Of a stretch of 64,000 nucleotides of DNA, positions 10,400 to 23,310 are shown in pieces (position 1 is the first letter of the stretch; each line of letters starts with the position of its first letter). The notes under the pieces are model-generated. The model ran no database searches. It worked only from the letters and a program-made list of their open reading frames with translations, and was not told the DNA's origin. Where the stretch lies: contig JAEQBH010006405.1 of assembly GCA_016808115.1 (NCBI GenBank), positions 231,532 through 295,531 on the forward strand, written 5' to 3'. This DNA is from Tetrastigma voinierianum (Eukaryota; Streptophyta; Magnoliopsida; Vitales; Vitaceae). Both the position numbers and the translations under genes were made by a program.

Positions 10400-11214
10400 A
10401 TAAATAACTAATGAAAATAAAAATTATAATTGGACTTGGACTTCCTATCTCGTCTAGCTAGGCTTAGATATGGGCCTCTCATGCCCCATCTATTACTCAG
10501 GGTTGGAAATGAGCTACGACTCAGAATAGTGATCGGAAAATTTCTAAATCTGTTGGCCTTTGATCCAGTCTTGTCATTCTTTTGCTTACTCCTGAATATC
10601 CCATGTTTGATTTTCTTCCAAAGTCTTGGAATTTGTGGTTGAATGTTGAATGTTCTTTGACTAGAGCTGGTGACCATGGAGAGCTGGTGAATCGGATCCA
10701 AGGGGGTCTTGATGTCAAGCTCTCTTCTTATACCAAACTTGGTGTTTGGTTCCAGATGAGTTGATTTCGAGGCTGCTTGGAGGTCGAACCACAGGCGATA
10801 GCGCGTGTCGTCAATGGATGCTAGCTTGCAGGGTTCGGTGATTAAGGGAAATCAAAAGGAGCGGTGGCTGTCTGAATTCTGACAGTAATAGCGCCAAAGA
10901 TCGAAAACTTCTTGCGAAGCGACCGAGATGCTGACGGTTTCGATCCTTGGAAGCGGCGATTCGATTCTTGTAGAAACGTGACGTCGATGAGTAGCGGTGG
11001 TGTCGAGCGGGCCGGAGGTGACGGTCGGTCGGACTGACGGCACGGGAGGTAAGTCGGGTAGAGAGAATAATGAAAGGGATCAAAGATAGTGGGGTTAGTG
11101 AATTTTGTGACCACGAGGGACGATGCAAGCCCAGAAACGGAAACAAGCTATGATCTCGGATCGGGGCAAGAGTAAGGCGAAATAGCGATTGTAGTACGCT
11201 TCATGAGGCCCGAA
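10400..11214 (-). repeat. Downstream part of a copia remnant, unresolved
   Basis: Following the RNase H scrap in its own direction lies about 800 bp of higher-GC sequence. It contains a stretch resembling a primer-binding site (minus strand GTTTGGTATAAGAAGAGAGC near 10,720-10,740). Several overlapping ORFs exist on both strands but none resembles a family I know. I read it as LTR or leader sequence of the copia element. Confidence 0.3.
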
Positions 11215-11430
11215 TCAAAGGACACACAATCCTAGGGAGGTTTGGAGTGTTTCAAAGCGAAAGACATGTAGACCTTTGGTGAAGATATCGACGAGCAGGT
11301 GATATGTGGGGATGTGTTTGAGCTCAATTACTTTGTCTTTGACTAGACTACATATAAAGTTGTTGGGTTTCTTGGGTGGAAATAATATCCAAAGAAATAG
11401 AGACTTTAAAAAATTTAGAAAACAAACCAA
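11215..11430 (-). pseudogene. Ty1/copia RNase H C-terminal fragment
   Basis: The minus strand reads VKDKVIELKHIPT, then LVDIFTKGL and FETLQTSLGLC, the end of the copia polyprotein (family pattern: V-R-E-K-V ... D-Q-L-A-D-I-F-T-K-x-L ... F-x-x-L-x-x-K-L-G). RNase H removes the RNA strand during reverse transcription. Only the last 50 or so residues remain; the N-terminal part of this open frame (MVCFLNF...) is unrelated. The Q-L-A of the usual motif is replaced by L-L-V. Confidence 0.75.
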
Positions 11431-11869
11431 TTAAGAATGGTCTTGAGACATGAAATCGATTCAAAACAAAACCATTAGTTGATGTAATTTATCAAATAGT
11501 AAATATTTTTGTTTCAATAATTTTTCAATAAGTTGATGTAAAAAATAATAATAACAATTTTTAAATAAATTTTTATTTTAAATATTTTACATATTTTAGA
11601 TATCAAACATAATCTTTAAAATAAATATTTATAATTTTAGATATTATCATATGCCGTTGTTGAGGACAAAACTAATTTTGTAATTATTATTTTTTTAAAT
11701 TACACAATGCTCTAGCCCACATTCCACGGAAGCCTTTACTCCACTTCCACGGAAGCCCCTTGCCCATGTTTCCGCCCAACCCTTAACCACCAAGTGAGGT
11801 CTTATAGGCAAAAATCATTTTTCTTAATATTCGTTTCTTAATATTTTTTCATAAGCAACAGGAAACTTA
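11431..11869. other. AT-rich spacer
   Basis: Host-like AT-rich DNA with one short direct repeat (TTCCACGGAAGCC at about 11,722 and 11,745). Nothing else recognised. Confidence 0.4.
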
Positions 11870-13750
11870 GAGCCTATTTGTTTATAGTTTTTAATAATTG
11901 CTTTTGGTTCTAAAAAGCAAGGATAATAAGGAAAACAAACACGTTTGGCTCCTAGTTTTTTTTTCCTTTTTTCTTTTAAAAAACATAGAAAACATAAAAT
12001 AAAATAAAACTAAATTGAGATAATAAGAACAATTTTCAAATAACAATAAAATAAGGTTATATTATCAAAACTTACTCTCAAGAATTGTTTTCAAAAACAG
12101 GACTCATGACATTTTTCAGATGTCATGATTGCATCATTGGATAATCATCAAAGAAGCAAGACATTTCCAACTCTCCCATACAAAGTATAATCACAGGGAG
12201 TCATTTTCTGCATGGATTATGGCCAGAGGTAGATGCTGCAACCGTCGTTCCTTAGACATACTCCGAATAATTCAACAGGACGTGTTTGTGTCATAATCCA
12301 AGTGAATTAATATAGTTAGACATACTCCGAATGAGGGTAGATGTGGTATAGTTTTCCAAAAATGGAACAAAAGAGAAGTGAAGGGTGATTACAAGAATAG
12401 AAAATGATTTTTTCGTTTGTCCTTGAGGGTTGCCTCAAGTGATAAATATGTGGGATGGGCTACCGGAGGGGATGGGAGCAGTGGCCGAGCCAGGATTTTT
12501 GTTTAAGAGGGATGCCATTATACATTGTTTTTAAATATAATTTTTTTTATATTTGTGTATCGTTTAATATATTATATTATATAAATTAAATATATGATAT
12601 TAGTATAAAAAATTAAGCCAATATAAATTCAACAAATATGATTCATCTCATGCTGTGATATTTCTCCAATATGAAAAAAGAAAAGATGTAATATGTCATT
12701 ATAATTTCCAATAAGAAGAATATATTTATTTTAATTTTCACAACAAACTCTTATGATCAAGGTATCAATTTAATAAAAATACAAAATATATAACACCAAC
12801 AAAATTTAATATATTCATTTATCATTATCATAACATGTTCCTAAAAATATTTGATAAACTAAAATATAATGTTAATTTAACATGAAACTTTAATAACAAA
12901 TCAAAATTTTATTTTTAATAATAAATTTAATATTAAATATAAACTATTGTATCAATAAGAAGCTTAGAAATGAAAAGCACATAAATTTATCATTTAATTA
13001 TATAATATTTATTAAGAGTTTAAAAATATAAATATAAATAATAGAAACTTACAAGAATTTCTCTCCTTTTTTTCCCATTTTTTTACTTCCTCTCTTTCAT
13101 GTTTTAGGGTTTCTTTATGTCTCCTCAAAAACACTTTAGGATATATATAAGTTTGACTGGAAATCAAAGATATGGTTATATTTATGGGAAAAAAAAAATT
13201 TAGTCAAAATTATATATATATATGATTATATTTAGTTTTTCTATAAGATGAAGAAGATAGCCTTTGTGGTTAGTGTTAAGCTTTATTCTTAAGATCCACG
13301 GTAAGTCTTGAGTCATAAGAAAAAGAATTTTCAAGCTTTTGAAGAAGCAATAATAGTTTTCAAGGGTATTGATACTTTTAAAATATTTTTTAAAGGGACT
13401 AATAGTTTGCGAGGCATTGATCCTTACCGCAAAAGAATTTGAGGGGGCATATATACTCACTAGGCTCTTCTTGGCTTCCATTTAGTAGATGAGAGGGGCA
13501 TTTTAAGTTCAATCTGACATCAAAGTGGATGATGTAAATAACATATTTGTTTTTCATAAAAACAAAAATACTAAGAATTTAATCATTTGAGGAAATTCTA
13601 AAAAGCTTGATCATTTGAGGAAATTATTTCAGCGTGCCTCTAATCGATATAATAAAAGCGCCAAGCGCCCTTTATTAATATAATTTAACAAGGTTCTCAA
13701 TTAGGTTTCAATTTGGACTTGAGTTATCATGTCGAACATGTTGGTGAGAT
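11870..13750. repeat. Dispersed repeat unit, copy 1
   Basis: The stretch matches 41,340-41,710 and 42,300-43,660 in order and orientation, with its first 400 bp matching 40,790-41,110 as well. Shared landmarks include 'ttctgcatggattatggcca', 'gatgggctaccggaggggat' and the doublet 'atcatttgaggaaat'. No coding capacity is seen. The last shared words are 'catgttggtgagatggtt', after which element A's LTR begins. Confidence 0.85.
12478..13485. mobile_element. Candidate non-autonomous DNA element, about 1 kb
   Basis: It opens CAGTGGCCGAGCCAGGATTT and ends near CTAGGCTCTTCTTGGCTTCC, whose complement shares the GCCAAGA/GCCAGGA core, so imperfect terminal inverted repeats are possible. 'CAGTGGCGGAGCCAGG'-like ends are common on plant non-autonomous elements (established knowledge). 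The interior is AT-rich and non-coding. The homologous copy starts at about 42,358. No target duplication could be fixed. Confidence 0.35.
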
Positions 13751-13764
13751 GGTTGGTGTCTGAG

Positions 13765-14791
13765 TGTAGCGATAAGCATAGCGTGATGTGTAAATTGTAT
13801 AAAAACGGGTAAAGCGCATGTGCAAGTGCTTCGCGTCGTATCAAGAGTAATATGGGTATGCACGAAATTAGCATATCGATCCTGAGGGAAGTGTGGTGGA
13901 TCATGGGATGGTATCAGATATGGACGTTTTGTGGATGTTTGATGGATGAGTAAAATGATGATCTGAACGTTATAAGATACCCCATGTTAGGTTTCCTCCA
14001 CATAGCTGGATGGTTGCAGAGGACTGCATTGGATGATGGTTCTCGATGGAGATGATCGTGCCTCTGAATATCCTCTCTCAGGTATATCTCCAGCCTATCT
14101 CGCGGTAAGTTTTTACCAAAAGTGTCGCTCTACTCAGATCCCTAGGAGTCCTTATCTCTCGATCTCGGATACCAGTAGGATCAAGCCTGTGTTGGCGAAC
14201 ATTACCATGAAAATGGCAACGAGACATAGATCAGTCATTATAACTCATAAATAAACTGAATAAAATAGAATTAAACCCTAATCCATACAATTAGACGAGA
14301 TTCCGGCAAAACACAAAAACAAATCTAGAACATAATGAAAGTTATTACAAACATTGTTCTATAAATCATTGACCAGTGCGATAAAAATACAGTTGAGTTT
14401 TACCGAATCTCTCGTGTTTGCTCGCGCTAAATGTTTGGCTCCTCGTCAGATGCGTCTCGATACCTCGAAAATTGGATCTCCCATGTGTTTATAATTTTCT
14501 TTGTGAAGGAGTGGCAGGAGCGTCGCGGCAGTTGGCTGCCTAATGGCTGACTTTGTTGACGAGCGTCGTGACATTGGAAGGTCGCGACGTTGGCACGTCG
14601 TGATGTTTGGTTCTGGGTCTTCACTTCTTCTTCTTCACATCTCAAGCTTAGAAAACCACCATATTCATAATGCAAAAGACCCAAAAATGTCGGTATGGAG
14701 TAATAATAGTACTTATTAATATATAAAATAGAACTAAAAGCGAAGTAAAGGCGTGGAGTATGATACTTAAGTGTTTTGGACATAAATCACA
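13765..14791 (-). repeat. Element A 3' LTR (gypsy, minus orientation)
   Basis: This 1,027-bp stretch is a diverged relative of element C's LTRs: it shares the start pattern (GCG..G.TGTGTAAA), the 'atatcgat' block, 'tcctctctcaggtatatctc', 'aaacaaatctagaacat' and the end TGT(T)TTGG...ATCACA. The plus-strand right border CACA|CCCTGAG is followed by the same 'tttcttgcttgtcccc' block that follows C's LTR at 19,968. Element A is the outermost layer of the nest. Confidence 0.65.
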
Positions 14792-16512
14792 CCCTGAGCT
14801 TAGTTTCTTGCTTGTCCCCAAGCAAGAAATAGATTCTAAACCAGACTCACAAGAAAATGACATACTAAAACTCAACGATGAGTGTGATGCACTTGATGCC
14901 AAAAGGAAGGATCAAAATGAACCTAACTCACAAATTTTCCCTCTTTGTCTCTAATTTCAGAAGATCCTTAAGGTTGTTCGACTTTCGAAAGAATTTAGCC
15001 AAACACGGTTCGATCGACAAGTGATTCAACCTCCTAGGTTTTTGATGGCCTTTGCAAAGAAGTCTATGTGCATTTGATGCATGATCTCTAGCATATAACT
15101 CAGTTCCAGTACCCTAAGCTGTCAACTTTACTTTGTTGGGAGAGTCTAACTACGGAAGGATAAGAACGCACCCTTTTTATTCATACTAACGTGCTTACTC
15201 ATGAAAGAATTACTAGTGCCTGTAAGTTTTAGTTGAGTGTTCCTATAGCGGGGATTCATTGGTGACTCACCGAGTTGGTTAAAGGGCACTTAGGGCATTG
15301 GCTCCCTCGAACTCACCACGAGACACTCAGCAAACCTAGGGACTAGGGTATGGGAAACTTCCATCCTCACTGTCCCATGTAGCAGACAGTGAAGTTAATG
15401 GCTCCGGCAGTTGAGAAACAGGGAGCATTAGGCTTGAAAAGCCCTTGGATTTGTGCTGGGGTTGACTAGAAGATCCCACTTATTCTATTCAAACCTTTTT
15501 TTTTATCTTACTCTTTTCTTCTATTTTTTTTCACTCAATGGAAATCCTCTTTTCCTAAGGTGTCCCATCACTTAGGTGTTTAGAAACCCCCAAGGTTCGT
15601 TGAACGTAAGTAACTTGGAGTTGGAACCTGGCGTACAGAATCACATGTGTGTGGGTGTATTAGACTAATTGGGAATTGGTTTCATGAACACCAGGAGGTG
15701 AGTCGCTATGTCACACTTACTATCGAACAAATGAACTCACGAGCATCCTATGACGAGGATCCTTTCTTGTGACTTGCATTGTGTTTTTCAAAAAGATTTG
15801 AAGAGGTCATAATGATCTTTGATTACTTGACCATGGCGTGCTCACTCATACTACAACGTCACCACCCAAAATGCAATAAAGCGGAGACATCTAACACGTA
15901 AGCCAGAAGCGAAAAGCGTAAAAATACGAACATGAACATAAACAAAACGAAGCAATATATCTGGAGCAGACAAAAGCACATGATGCCAAATGGGTACCCA
16001 CACCCCCTAAATAAAGATGAATGATGCACCAGTATCGAAAATGAAGGAAAGTGTCGAAACACCTGTCGATCCAAGGGATCACTACGATGGCAGTGGTGGC
16101 ATGTGGAAACGAAGTTGTGCCGAGCACTCTTGGATGGCCTCCCTTATTATGTAGGAGAGCGCTGGTTAGCATGCTTTGTGCCCACATATCTGCCGAGAAC
16201 CGCGTCCAGCGTCGCAGTATCTTTGGCGATGGAGACCTGATGCTCCTGGGTCTCATCCTAAAAGGCATCAAATCTAGTCGTGCGCTCATGGACCTGGTCC
16301 TCTAACGCAGGAGTTGGACTAAGAGGAGGCTCCTCGTGGGAAGGGGGTGGTGGTGGAAGGGGAATGGTGGATGACTATCCGACCTCTCCCAGGGCATTGT
16401 CCCGAATCCCAAACTGAGTTTGGTATGCCCTGAGCTCTTTCTCATCCCAAGGTTCATTGCCCAGTACAACCTTTGGCGGGTGCTTTACTTTCGGCAATTC
16501 GCTAGCAGCGGA
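14792..16512 (-). mobile_element. Element A internal DNA, left part
   Basis: It is collinear with element C's 19,969-21,750, sharing 'tttcttgcttgtcccc', 'tgttcctatagcggggattcattggtg', 'ccgagttggttaa' and 'gtcccatg'. In the element's own direction this is the non-coding DNA between the last ORF and the 3' LTR. It ends abruptly where element B's LTR starts. Homology to C resumes on the other side of B at about 39,350. Confidence 0.6.
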
Positions 16513-18143
16513 TGAAACCACTGAGAAAATCTAATTTTCTGAAAAAGGCAAAATGGTAATTTCGGTCAAAATCCAGAATTTTTATAGATCTCGGATGAAA
16601 AAACAGACTTCACCGTTAGAATCGTCTCGCGAAATCTAGCTACCACGTCGAATTTTGTTGAATTCCGAGATAGTCGGAATTTCACATTTTTCTAGGCACG
16701 GTGTTGGAGTACGATCAAGCAACAATGAAGAACATGTGATGTGACAAAATTCACCTCTTCTGAAATGCGAAATTGTGACACATGTCGCATGATTAGAGAG
16801 ATGATGAGAATGAATGGCTTAGATTAAGCCATGTGTCAAAAATCAAAACTTAAGGACCGCAATGGGAATTTTTGAAAAGTTAAAAAAATGAGTATAAGAC
16901 AAAATGAATAGTCTTCTTATAAGTTGGAAACACACAAACGTCTTTTGATGAAGTGGGATTTTCAGTTTTAGAGAGAGTGTGACTTCTCTCTAGATTTCAC
17001 TTAAGTTCGACAGGTCGGTTCTCGGCGAACAGAAGCAAAGTTGAGATTCTAATTGGAGAGGGCTCTGCGGCGTGGACACGATTTGTGGGATTAGGCCCAA
17101 CTTCAAAGAGATAGGAATCTTTTCCTACTTGGTTTATTCTTTGGCTAAGAGCCATTTTATGGATGGGGATTTGTTGAGGTCTGGAAGGTCTTGTTATCGG
17201 TCTCAAAATCTTTGAACCGAGTAAAGAAATCCCTAATTGTGTGGCCGTGAATAGTGCCAACCCGAGGGTTTCATTGTTCACGTGATGTGTTGTCTGATTT
17301 TGTGTGTTTTGGGTGATTGAAATGAATTACTTGATTTGTTAATTATTAGCCCGTAGCAGGCTAATTTTGAGTGTTATTAGTTTGCAAATTAGAGTAACAT
17401 GATTTATGTGAATTAATTATGTTAATATATGCGTGTAAAATATATTAGCATGAATATTTTGGAATTGGCATAATGCATTCCATCTGCACTGGGGCACCCT
17501 AGAACGATAGGTGTGAGTGCATGACACGAAAATGAAAGAAAATTGAAAATGATGTTTTTCTCGCATTTGGCTTAGGCATGTGTGAGGGAGTCAGTGAGGA
17601 CTCGAGACATGGGTTTGGGCATGTAGACATTCAAGTAGGATCATGCATTTGCTTGAGTGTGATTGTTTCCATGATAAGTGCACTTAGGTGGGGAGAGTAA
17701 CCCGTGTAGGAAATTATCACTCTTGGGCATTGCTCACCTGTCGAGGGATCGCTATTTGGTCACGAGTGTAAAGGGACGACCGCTCATTAGAGTAGCGTTT
17801 TAGAAGAAAGCCGGATTGTGGCTTTGGTATTTACTTTTGTATAACATGTATTAGAAACTCGAAATTTTAATATATGTTTGTATTAAGAGTGATTTATTAA
17901 CTGTTTGACCATGTAATATAGTTGGTTGGGATATATATTTTGTGATTTTTATCCGTATGTGGACCGTGTGGTCGTTGTAAAAGATTGGGACAGGTTGCCA
18001 TGTGATTGGGATAGGTTGTACCATGGTAGGAAATCACAAAGGAGACTCTGGCCGGATTTCGTGAGTGGTGTCGGATTGCAGGCATCCACGGGTATTTGCG
18101 AGGTTAACGGGGTTGTCAAACGGACCCCAGAAATGGGCGTCAC
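16513..18143 (+). repeat. Element B 5' LTR
   Basis: It starts TGAAACCACTGAGAAAATCT and ends near GGGCGTCAC. It aligns end to end with 37,725-39,346: shared blocks include 'gcatgaatattttggaatt', 'tttcctacttggtttattc' and 'tggttgggatatatattt'. Confidence 0.8.
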
Positions 18144-18166
18144 GGCTTATTGAGCCGGGTTAAGCG
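18144..18166 (+). other. Element B degenerate primer-binding site
   Basis: The sequence after the LTR, GGCTTATTGAGCCGGGTTAAG, resembles TGGTATCAGAGCCAGGTTA with several changes. Position and orientation fit a Met-tRNA primer-binding site. Confidence 0.4.
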
Positions 18167-18882
18167 ATTACCTTAGGAGCTTTCGGTGGGTGTAGAGCTC
18201 GGGTATCTGAAATACCTAGGGGCTTAGGGAATTGGAGAAGCAGGCCGTAGTCATTTAAGTGTAAAAGAACATCACGACTTAGTATGGCTCGATGTTGGAT
18301 ACTAGAGTTATAACTTAGTATCGTTAAGTTAGGTATCACCGGTTTACTTAGGACTTTGATGGGAAGCTTGGGTTAGATCATGCGTCCTTGTGCATTTGGT
18401 GAATGAAATGTGATGTGTGATTCGTTTGTTGTATGTGTGATTGGTATTAGCAGTGAATAGCATGGGAGGAAAATGGTGAACACTAGAAATTTGAGAAAAT
18501 ATAACCTTAGGTGTCGAAGTTTTAGGAAAAATGGTCAGTGAGAACGAAAAAAAAAATATTTTACGGAAAAGTACTCGATTTTTGAGCAAAGAAAATTGTG
18601 TTTGTGAAATCCAGAAAAATTTTCGATTTTTGCACAAAAAAAGAGAGTTTGTAATTAGAGCTCTTGAAAAATTTTAGAAGTAAGGTAAATTACGAGTGTT
18701 CAAAAATTACTACATCTTTAGGATTAGCAAGGAGGCTACTGGAGATGAAAAAAAAAAAAATGAGTGACAAAAAAAAAAAAAAAGAAGCGAGAAGTGCAGA
18801 ATTTGGGCTCACTTCCATTTTCTGCACTTAGTCACGATACGATTAATTAACATCATTGACCTGTTTACTCTGAGAACTATGG
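18167..18882 (+). other. Element B leader, before the C insertion
   Basis: Non-coding internal DNA with A-rich runs (18,748-18,783). No ORF recognised. Confidence 0.45.
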
Positions 18883-19968
18883 TGACAAAAGCACGGCGCG
18901 GTGTGTAAAATGTCTTTATGTCTTGTGAAGTGCAGCGTAGCCCCAAGTAATATAGTGTACTCGTTAGTGCGGATATCGATCACGGGGACGAGGGTGTATT
19001 GACTCTGAAAGGTTCGGCTTTTTAGATAATGTACGAGAAAGATGATTTTAGGAAGAAGGTGAATGTATGAAAGTCGGCGAGTTTAGATTCTAATGAATTA
19101 TTGGTATTGAAGGCTAGGGTTATATCTCCTTTCATTTTTAATGGATTATTTCTTAAACATTATTCAATGTATTTACAATTTGTCGATGGCGAGGTGATCT
19201 TACTTAAAGGAATATCTCTAAAGGCCCATATCACTTTATCTCTTGAATAGATTTGAGTATATCTACATCACCGATTCGGTATTAGAGATCTTAAACGTTC
19301 TAACCAGTGCCACCGCCGGATCGGGCATATCTCTATTTGGGTTGGCGAGCTGCTACCCAGTCCTGGAAAACCACATCTCTCAGAATCTCACGGGATCTAC
19401 AGTGTGATTATGCTAATGTTGGCCGAGACATTTATCATATATATTGAACTACAGAGAAATAGACGGTCATAACAAATTGATAAACAAGCTGAATAATATA
19501 AAAGATCAAACTTTAATCCATCGACATATGACGGGGGTTGATATAACCACAAAAATAAATCTAGAACATGCGAGTGAAAAGATCAAAATATTTGGTGTTA
19601 AAAACATAAGTCTAATATCCGAAAATAAGAAACGATACAAATCAGGGCACTTCCTGAGTGCTGTGTCTACTTCTACTGCAGGTGGTGTCTTTGTTCGTGC
19701 AGCTTCAGAATCTCCCCATTTAGAGCTATTTTGCTTTTATGGTGAGCGAGATCTGGAAGTGCGGCGCCTCCGTCTCCTAATTGAGCCACATTTTGCCTTG
19801 GTCCTCATTGCTCCAAAAAAATGCTTCCCAGTACACTCTTTTTGCTCGATTATGTAACAGTAGGGCACCATCGGGGGCACAGCCTGAAAACTATGAAATT
19901 ACTTATAGAATAAATGTAAAAATGAAAGGCAAGCGAGTATAATATGAGTGTTTGGGCACCTCATCACA
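18883..19968 (-). repeat. Element C 3' LTR
   Basis: On the plus strand it runs from TGACAAAAGCACGG to CTCATCACA. It aligns with 33,289-34,470 through blocks such as 'ttcggctttttagataat', 'gaattattggtattgaaggc' and 'aaataaatctagaacatg'. Length is 1,086 bp against about 1,180 bp for the partner. Confidence 0.8.
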
Positions 19969-21750
19969 CCCCAAACCAGTTTCTTGCTTGTCCCCGGCAG
20001 AATGAACTTTGTTGAGACACATGCTCAGACTACTAACGACTAACACTAAAATGTAATTGCACATCTTTGAAAAAGTAGAGGATCAATTGGGCCAGACTCA
20101 CATTTCTTCTTTGTTTTGCTCGAGTTCACCGGGATGCATACAAGTGTTCGACTTTCGGAAAACTCAGTTGAAATAGGTAGAAGTGACGGTGCATCAAATC
20201 CCATGGTGCTGATAGCCTTTCCCAAAGCCCACATGTGCTTATAATGAATGACCTCCGAGTATATCAATACAGTTCCGACACCCCCGAACTTAAACTCAGC
20301 TCACACATTTGGAAGCTAACTAGAAAAGGATAGGAACGCACCCAATTTATTCACGACCAAATACCTAGAAACTTCCTACGTACTTAAAATAAATGTAAGA
20401 AAACCTAGTGCCAAGAAGTTTTAGCCAAGTGTTCCTGTAGCGGGGATCCATTGGTGTCTCCCCACCAGTTGGTTAAGGGCACATTAAATTCCCTTCAAAC
20501 TTACTTCAGAACACTTCCCGGCTGAGCTTCGAGGCCCTTGGTTGCGTGAATGATCCATCTTAAATCCCATGTGGCTGGCGGTGAAGTCGATGACTCGACC
20601 GGTTGGCTCGAGCATTAGGCACAGCGAGGGCCTTTGGAGCGTAGGGATTAGATTGGATGATCTAAACATTCTTATGCGGATACACAATTTTTTGTCATTT
20701 GTCTTTTCTTTTCACTTTTCTATTGTTTTGGCATTTTCTCTTTTGTTTGGGGCTCGATGGCAATCCTCTTTTATTGGGTGTCCCATCATAAATGTTGGAG
20801 TCTCCCAGGTTAGTCGAACTACGGTGGATTAGTCTCGAAGCGCTATGCATGCTACGAAGGTCATTAATTATTAGTGATGTGATAGGGTTCTTAAGAGCCC
20901 CAGTGTCTTGACTACTCGATTGGTTCGCTAACCCTTTCCGTCTATTCAACCTAATTCACAGAGCATCAAAACATTGTATGCATTTTGAACATTCATGTTA
21001 ATGTGGTCGGTCAAAAGTGATCTCGATTTTAACATGGCACCTGAGCTCACTTGCTTGATTATTACATATAAGATTGACCCCAACCTGGCATGGCTTGAAC
21101 TACACATGATTTGGATAAAAATTTGGACTAAACATAGGTGAACTAAATAGAAACACAACTATCTTGAACAAAATAAAGCACTATAAAAACAAAAGCACTA
21201 TCAAAACACTAAAAACAAACATAACTAAACAAAATAAAACACGATCCTGCCCGATAAAATAGCGGTGTCCTCACGAGCGAAAATAAATAGTAGAGGTGAA
21301 AGGGACTCCCTGGTGATCAACTGCTGGTGGCTGGTGGTGGAGGTTGATGAGACGGGTAGACGTCTGGGCACCTGGGGCTGCTCGCTGGCTGTAAAATGGT
21401 GGCTGGTTTGCCGGTCTGTGCCTGCACGGAGGGCCTCCATGTCCCTACGTGGCCCGAGGCCAGCCGGTGCTCTGGGGTCTCATCCGAATGCGTCAAAGCT
21501 CGGTGAGGGGAGAGCACCGGGTCCTCGGAGTGCGGGGGAAGGATTTGGAGGGAGTTTGCCGCTTGTGGGCTGCTTGGGGTGGTGGTGGGTGGTGGAATTT
21601 GGGACGGGGCGGCCAAAAGTCTCCACTGGGGATCGCTTCAGGGATCCAAAGCGGCTTAGATCATCACCAAAGCTAGATCCTCGTCCAGGGCTCGTGACCG
21701 AATCGTGGAGGCCCTCTCAGGTTCGCGGGTTTGGGTCAGCAGCGTGGCTT
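19969..21750 (-). other. Element C 3' internal non-coding DNA
   Basis: Homologous to 14,792-16,512 of element A. GC-rich ORFs overlap on both strands at 21,225-21,750, none with recognisable domains. The stretch before the LTR (minus strand AACTGGTTTGGGG) may be the polypurine tract. Confidence 0.5.
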
Positions 21751-21799
21751 TGATTGGGTGAAGCCCAGTGTCGGTGTCGTCCAAGGGCTGCACCCAGGC

Positions 21800-22513
21800 T
21801 TGTTTGCCTGAGCCAAAGATCGAAGGGGTGTCCTGGGTTCATCTTTGCATCCGGTTATGGAGGATGGCATCCTCGATAACACATGACTATCGAAAGGGTA
21901 TACCACATGCGCAAGATGGCATAGTTGAGAGCACGGCCAGGGCGATCACTTCTAGCGTTCGTCATCGAATGAGGCGGCGTGATGAGAGTGATGCCGAACC
22001 TTGGGAATGAAGGCCGTCTTGGCCTTGAAAGGTGACTTCGCATGGCGCGCCTTAGTTTTCCACTCCGCACCGGCCATTGGTCGATACGGCGTATAATCTG
22101 GGGGTATTGGTGCTCACGGGCGATAGAACGACTCGAAGGACATGCCTGCAGGCGCCAATAACTGGTGATCGATTCACTCACTGAAGTCGACCAATAGCCA
22201 CTTTGACTTTCTTCAAAACATGGGAGCGAGATTGGCGTAGAACTTCCGCGCACCACACTCGCCCATTTCTTTGGATGAGGTGGTTGGCACAAGGCACACC
22301 ATCCGCAGCGATAGTCTTGCGAGGAAGAAATCATCGGGTGGTGAAACCCTTCTCCTTGTAGACGAGCGGTTTTGCAAATGGTGCCAAGCGATCGGCGCGC
22401 TCGCATTTACAAGCCGCGGGGCATCGATGTAGGGTCGGGTCCTCAGCAGTCGGAGCTACGCGGCCAGGCCATTTTTGCCTCTTGCCCGGTTTATCGAGAG
22501 CGGTGTGAAGCAA
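21800..22513 (-). pseudogene. Plant-transposon-like ORF of element C (broken)
   Basis: The minus strand from 22,513 encodes CERADRLAPFAKPLVYKEKGF followed, after frameshifts, by a V-R-x-x-Y-A-N-L-type segment near 22,240 and a V-D-F-type segment near 22,190. This order resembles the 'putative plant transposon protein' family (the Pfam Transposase_32 type, recalled, not searched), found as an extra ORF in many plant retrotransposons; its role is not known to me. The homologous ORF in element A (39,695-40,064) is better preserved. It lies downstream of pol on the same strand, the place where Athila-type elements keep an env-like ORF. Confidence 0.5.
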
Positions 22514-22939
22514 AACAACTAAGATCCTCTTGACCTAGACAAAAACACGAACACCTAATGTTAAAATTTCCAAAAAAAAAATCAAGACAAATAATTACCT
22601 AATGACTCAAAAATCCTGAAGTAGGACTCGAGAGACCCTAAAAGGTAACCTAGGCGGCCGAAATAAGTACCTACAAGACCTCTAGGCCACGAAAAACAAA
22701 GGAACCATAGACTCACTGCCTTGAAGCTGAGGTAGGTACAGTGGTGGAAATGCCACTGCCCTTGAATGACCCAAAGCCTTGACTGAAGGGGTGAGCTCAA
22801 GGGGGTACACTAGTGAGGTGGGTGAGAGCGGTGGAGGGGTCTCAGGCCGAGGCGGGAGCTCGGCAAGGTAGTAAAGGCACGGATGGTGCGTGAGGTGCTA
22901 GGGTTCAGTGGAAGTGTATGCGCGAGGTGAAGGGCGAAA

Positions 22940-23310
22940 ATGAACAATTTTGGCGCAATAGAGCGACGTCGCGGCGTCTTGGGATCGCGTCGCGGCGCGA
23001 CGAAGCTTCACTGCGGCGGCGTCTGCGGCGTTGGAGGCGCAGCGTGTGGCGTGGCTGAAAGAGTGGATTTAATCCCGCGTCGCGGCGTTGGAATCCGCGT
23101 CGCGGCGTGGCGGGCTATAAAAATGGCGTGGCGGCGTGAAATCCGCGTCGCGGCGTGGCATAGAAAATGGCGTCGACGTGAAGTCAAAATGACGTGGCGA
23201 GAGATGATACAATTTGACGTCGCGGCGTGTTAGAGTCCAAATCGCGGCGTAGCTGGCTGGTGATTTGGCGTCGCGGCGTGAAACCACGTCGCGACGTGAC
23301 GGAGGATCTA
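22940..23310. repeat. GC-rich array of CGTCGCGGCG words
   Basis: About eight copies of CGTCGCGGCG(T) or close variants occur at irregular 20-60-bp spacing in locally GC-rich DNA. The variant CGTCGCGACG is a perfect palindrome. Related words occur at 14,570-14,610, 34,190-34,280 and 40,640-40,740. ORFs through it on both strands are compositional artefacts. Confidence 0.75.

Noticed and set aside
21225..21753. A 162-codon plus-strand ORF with an opposing 99-codon ORF
   Set aside because: It lies in the non-coding 3' part of element C, has Gly/Arg/Ser-rich composition driven by GC content, and is not conserved at the matching place in element A.
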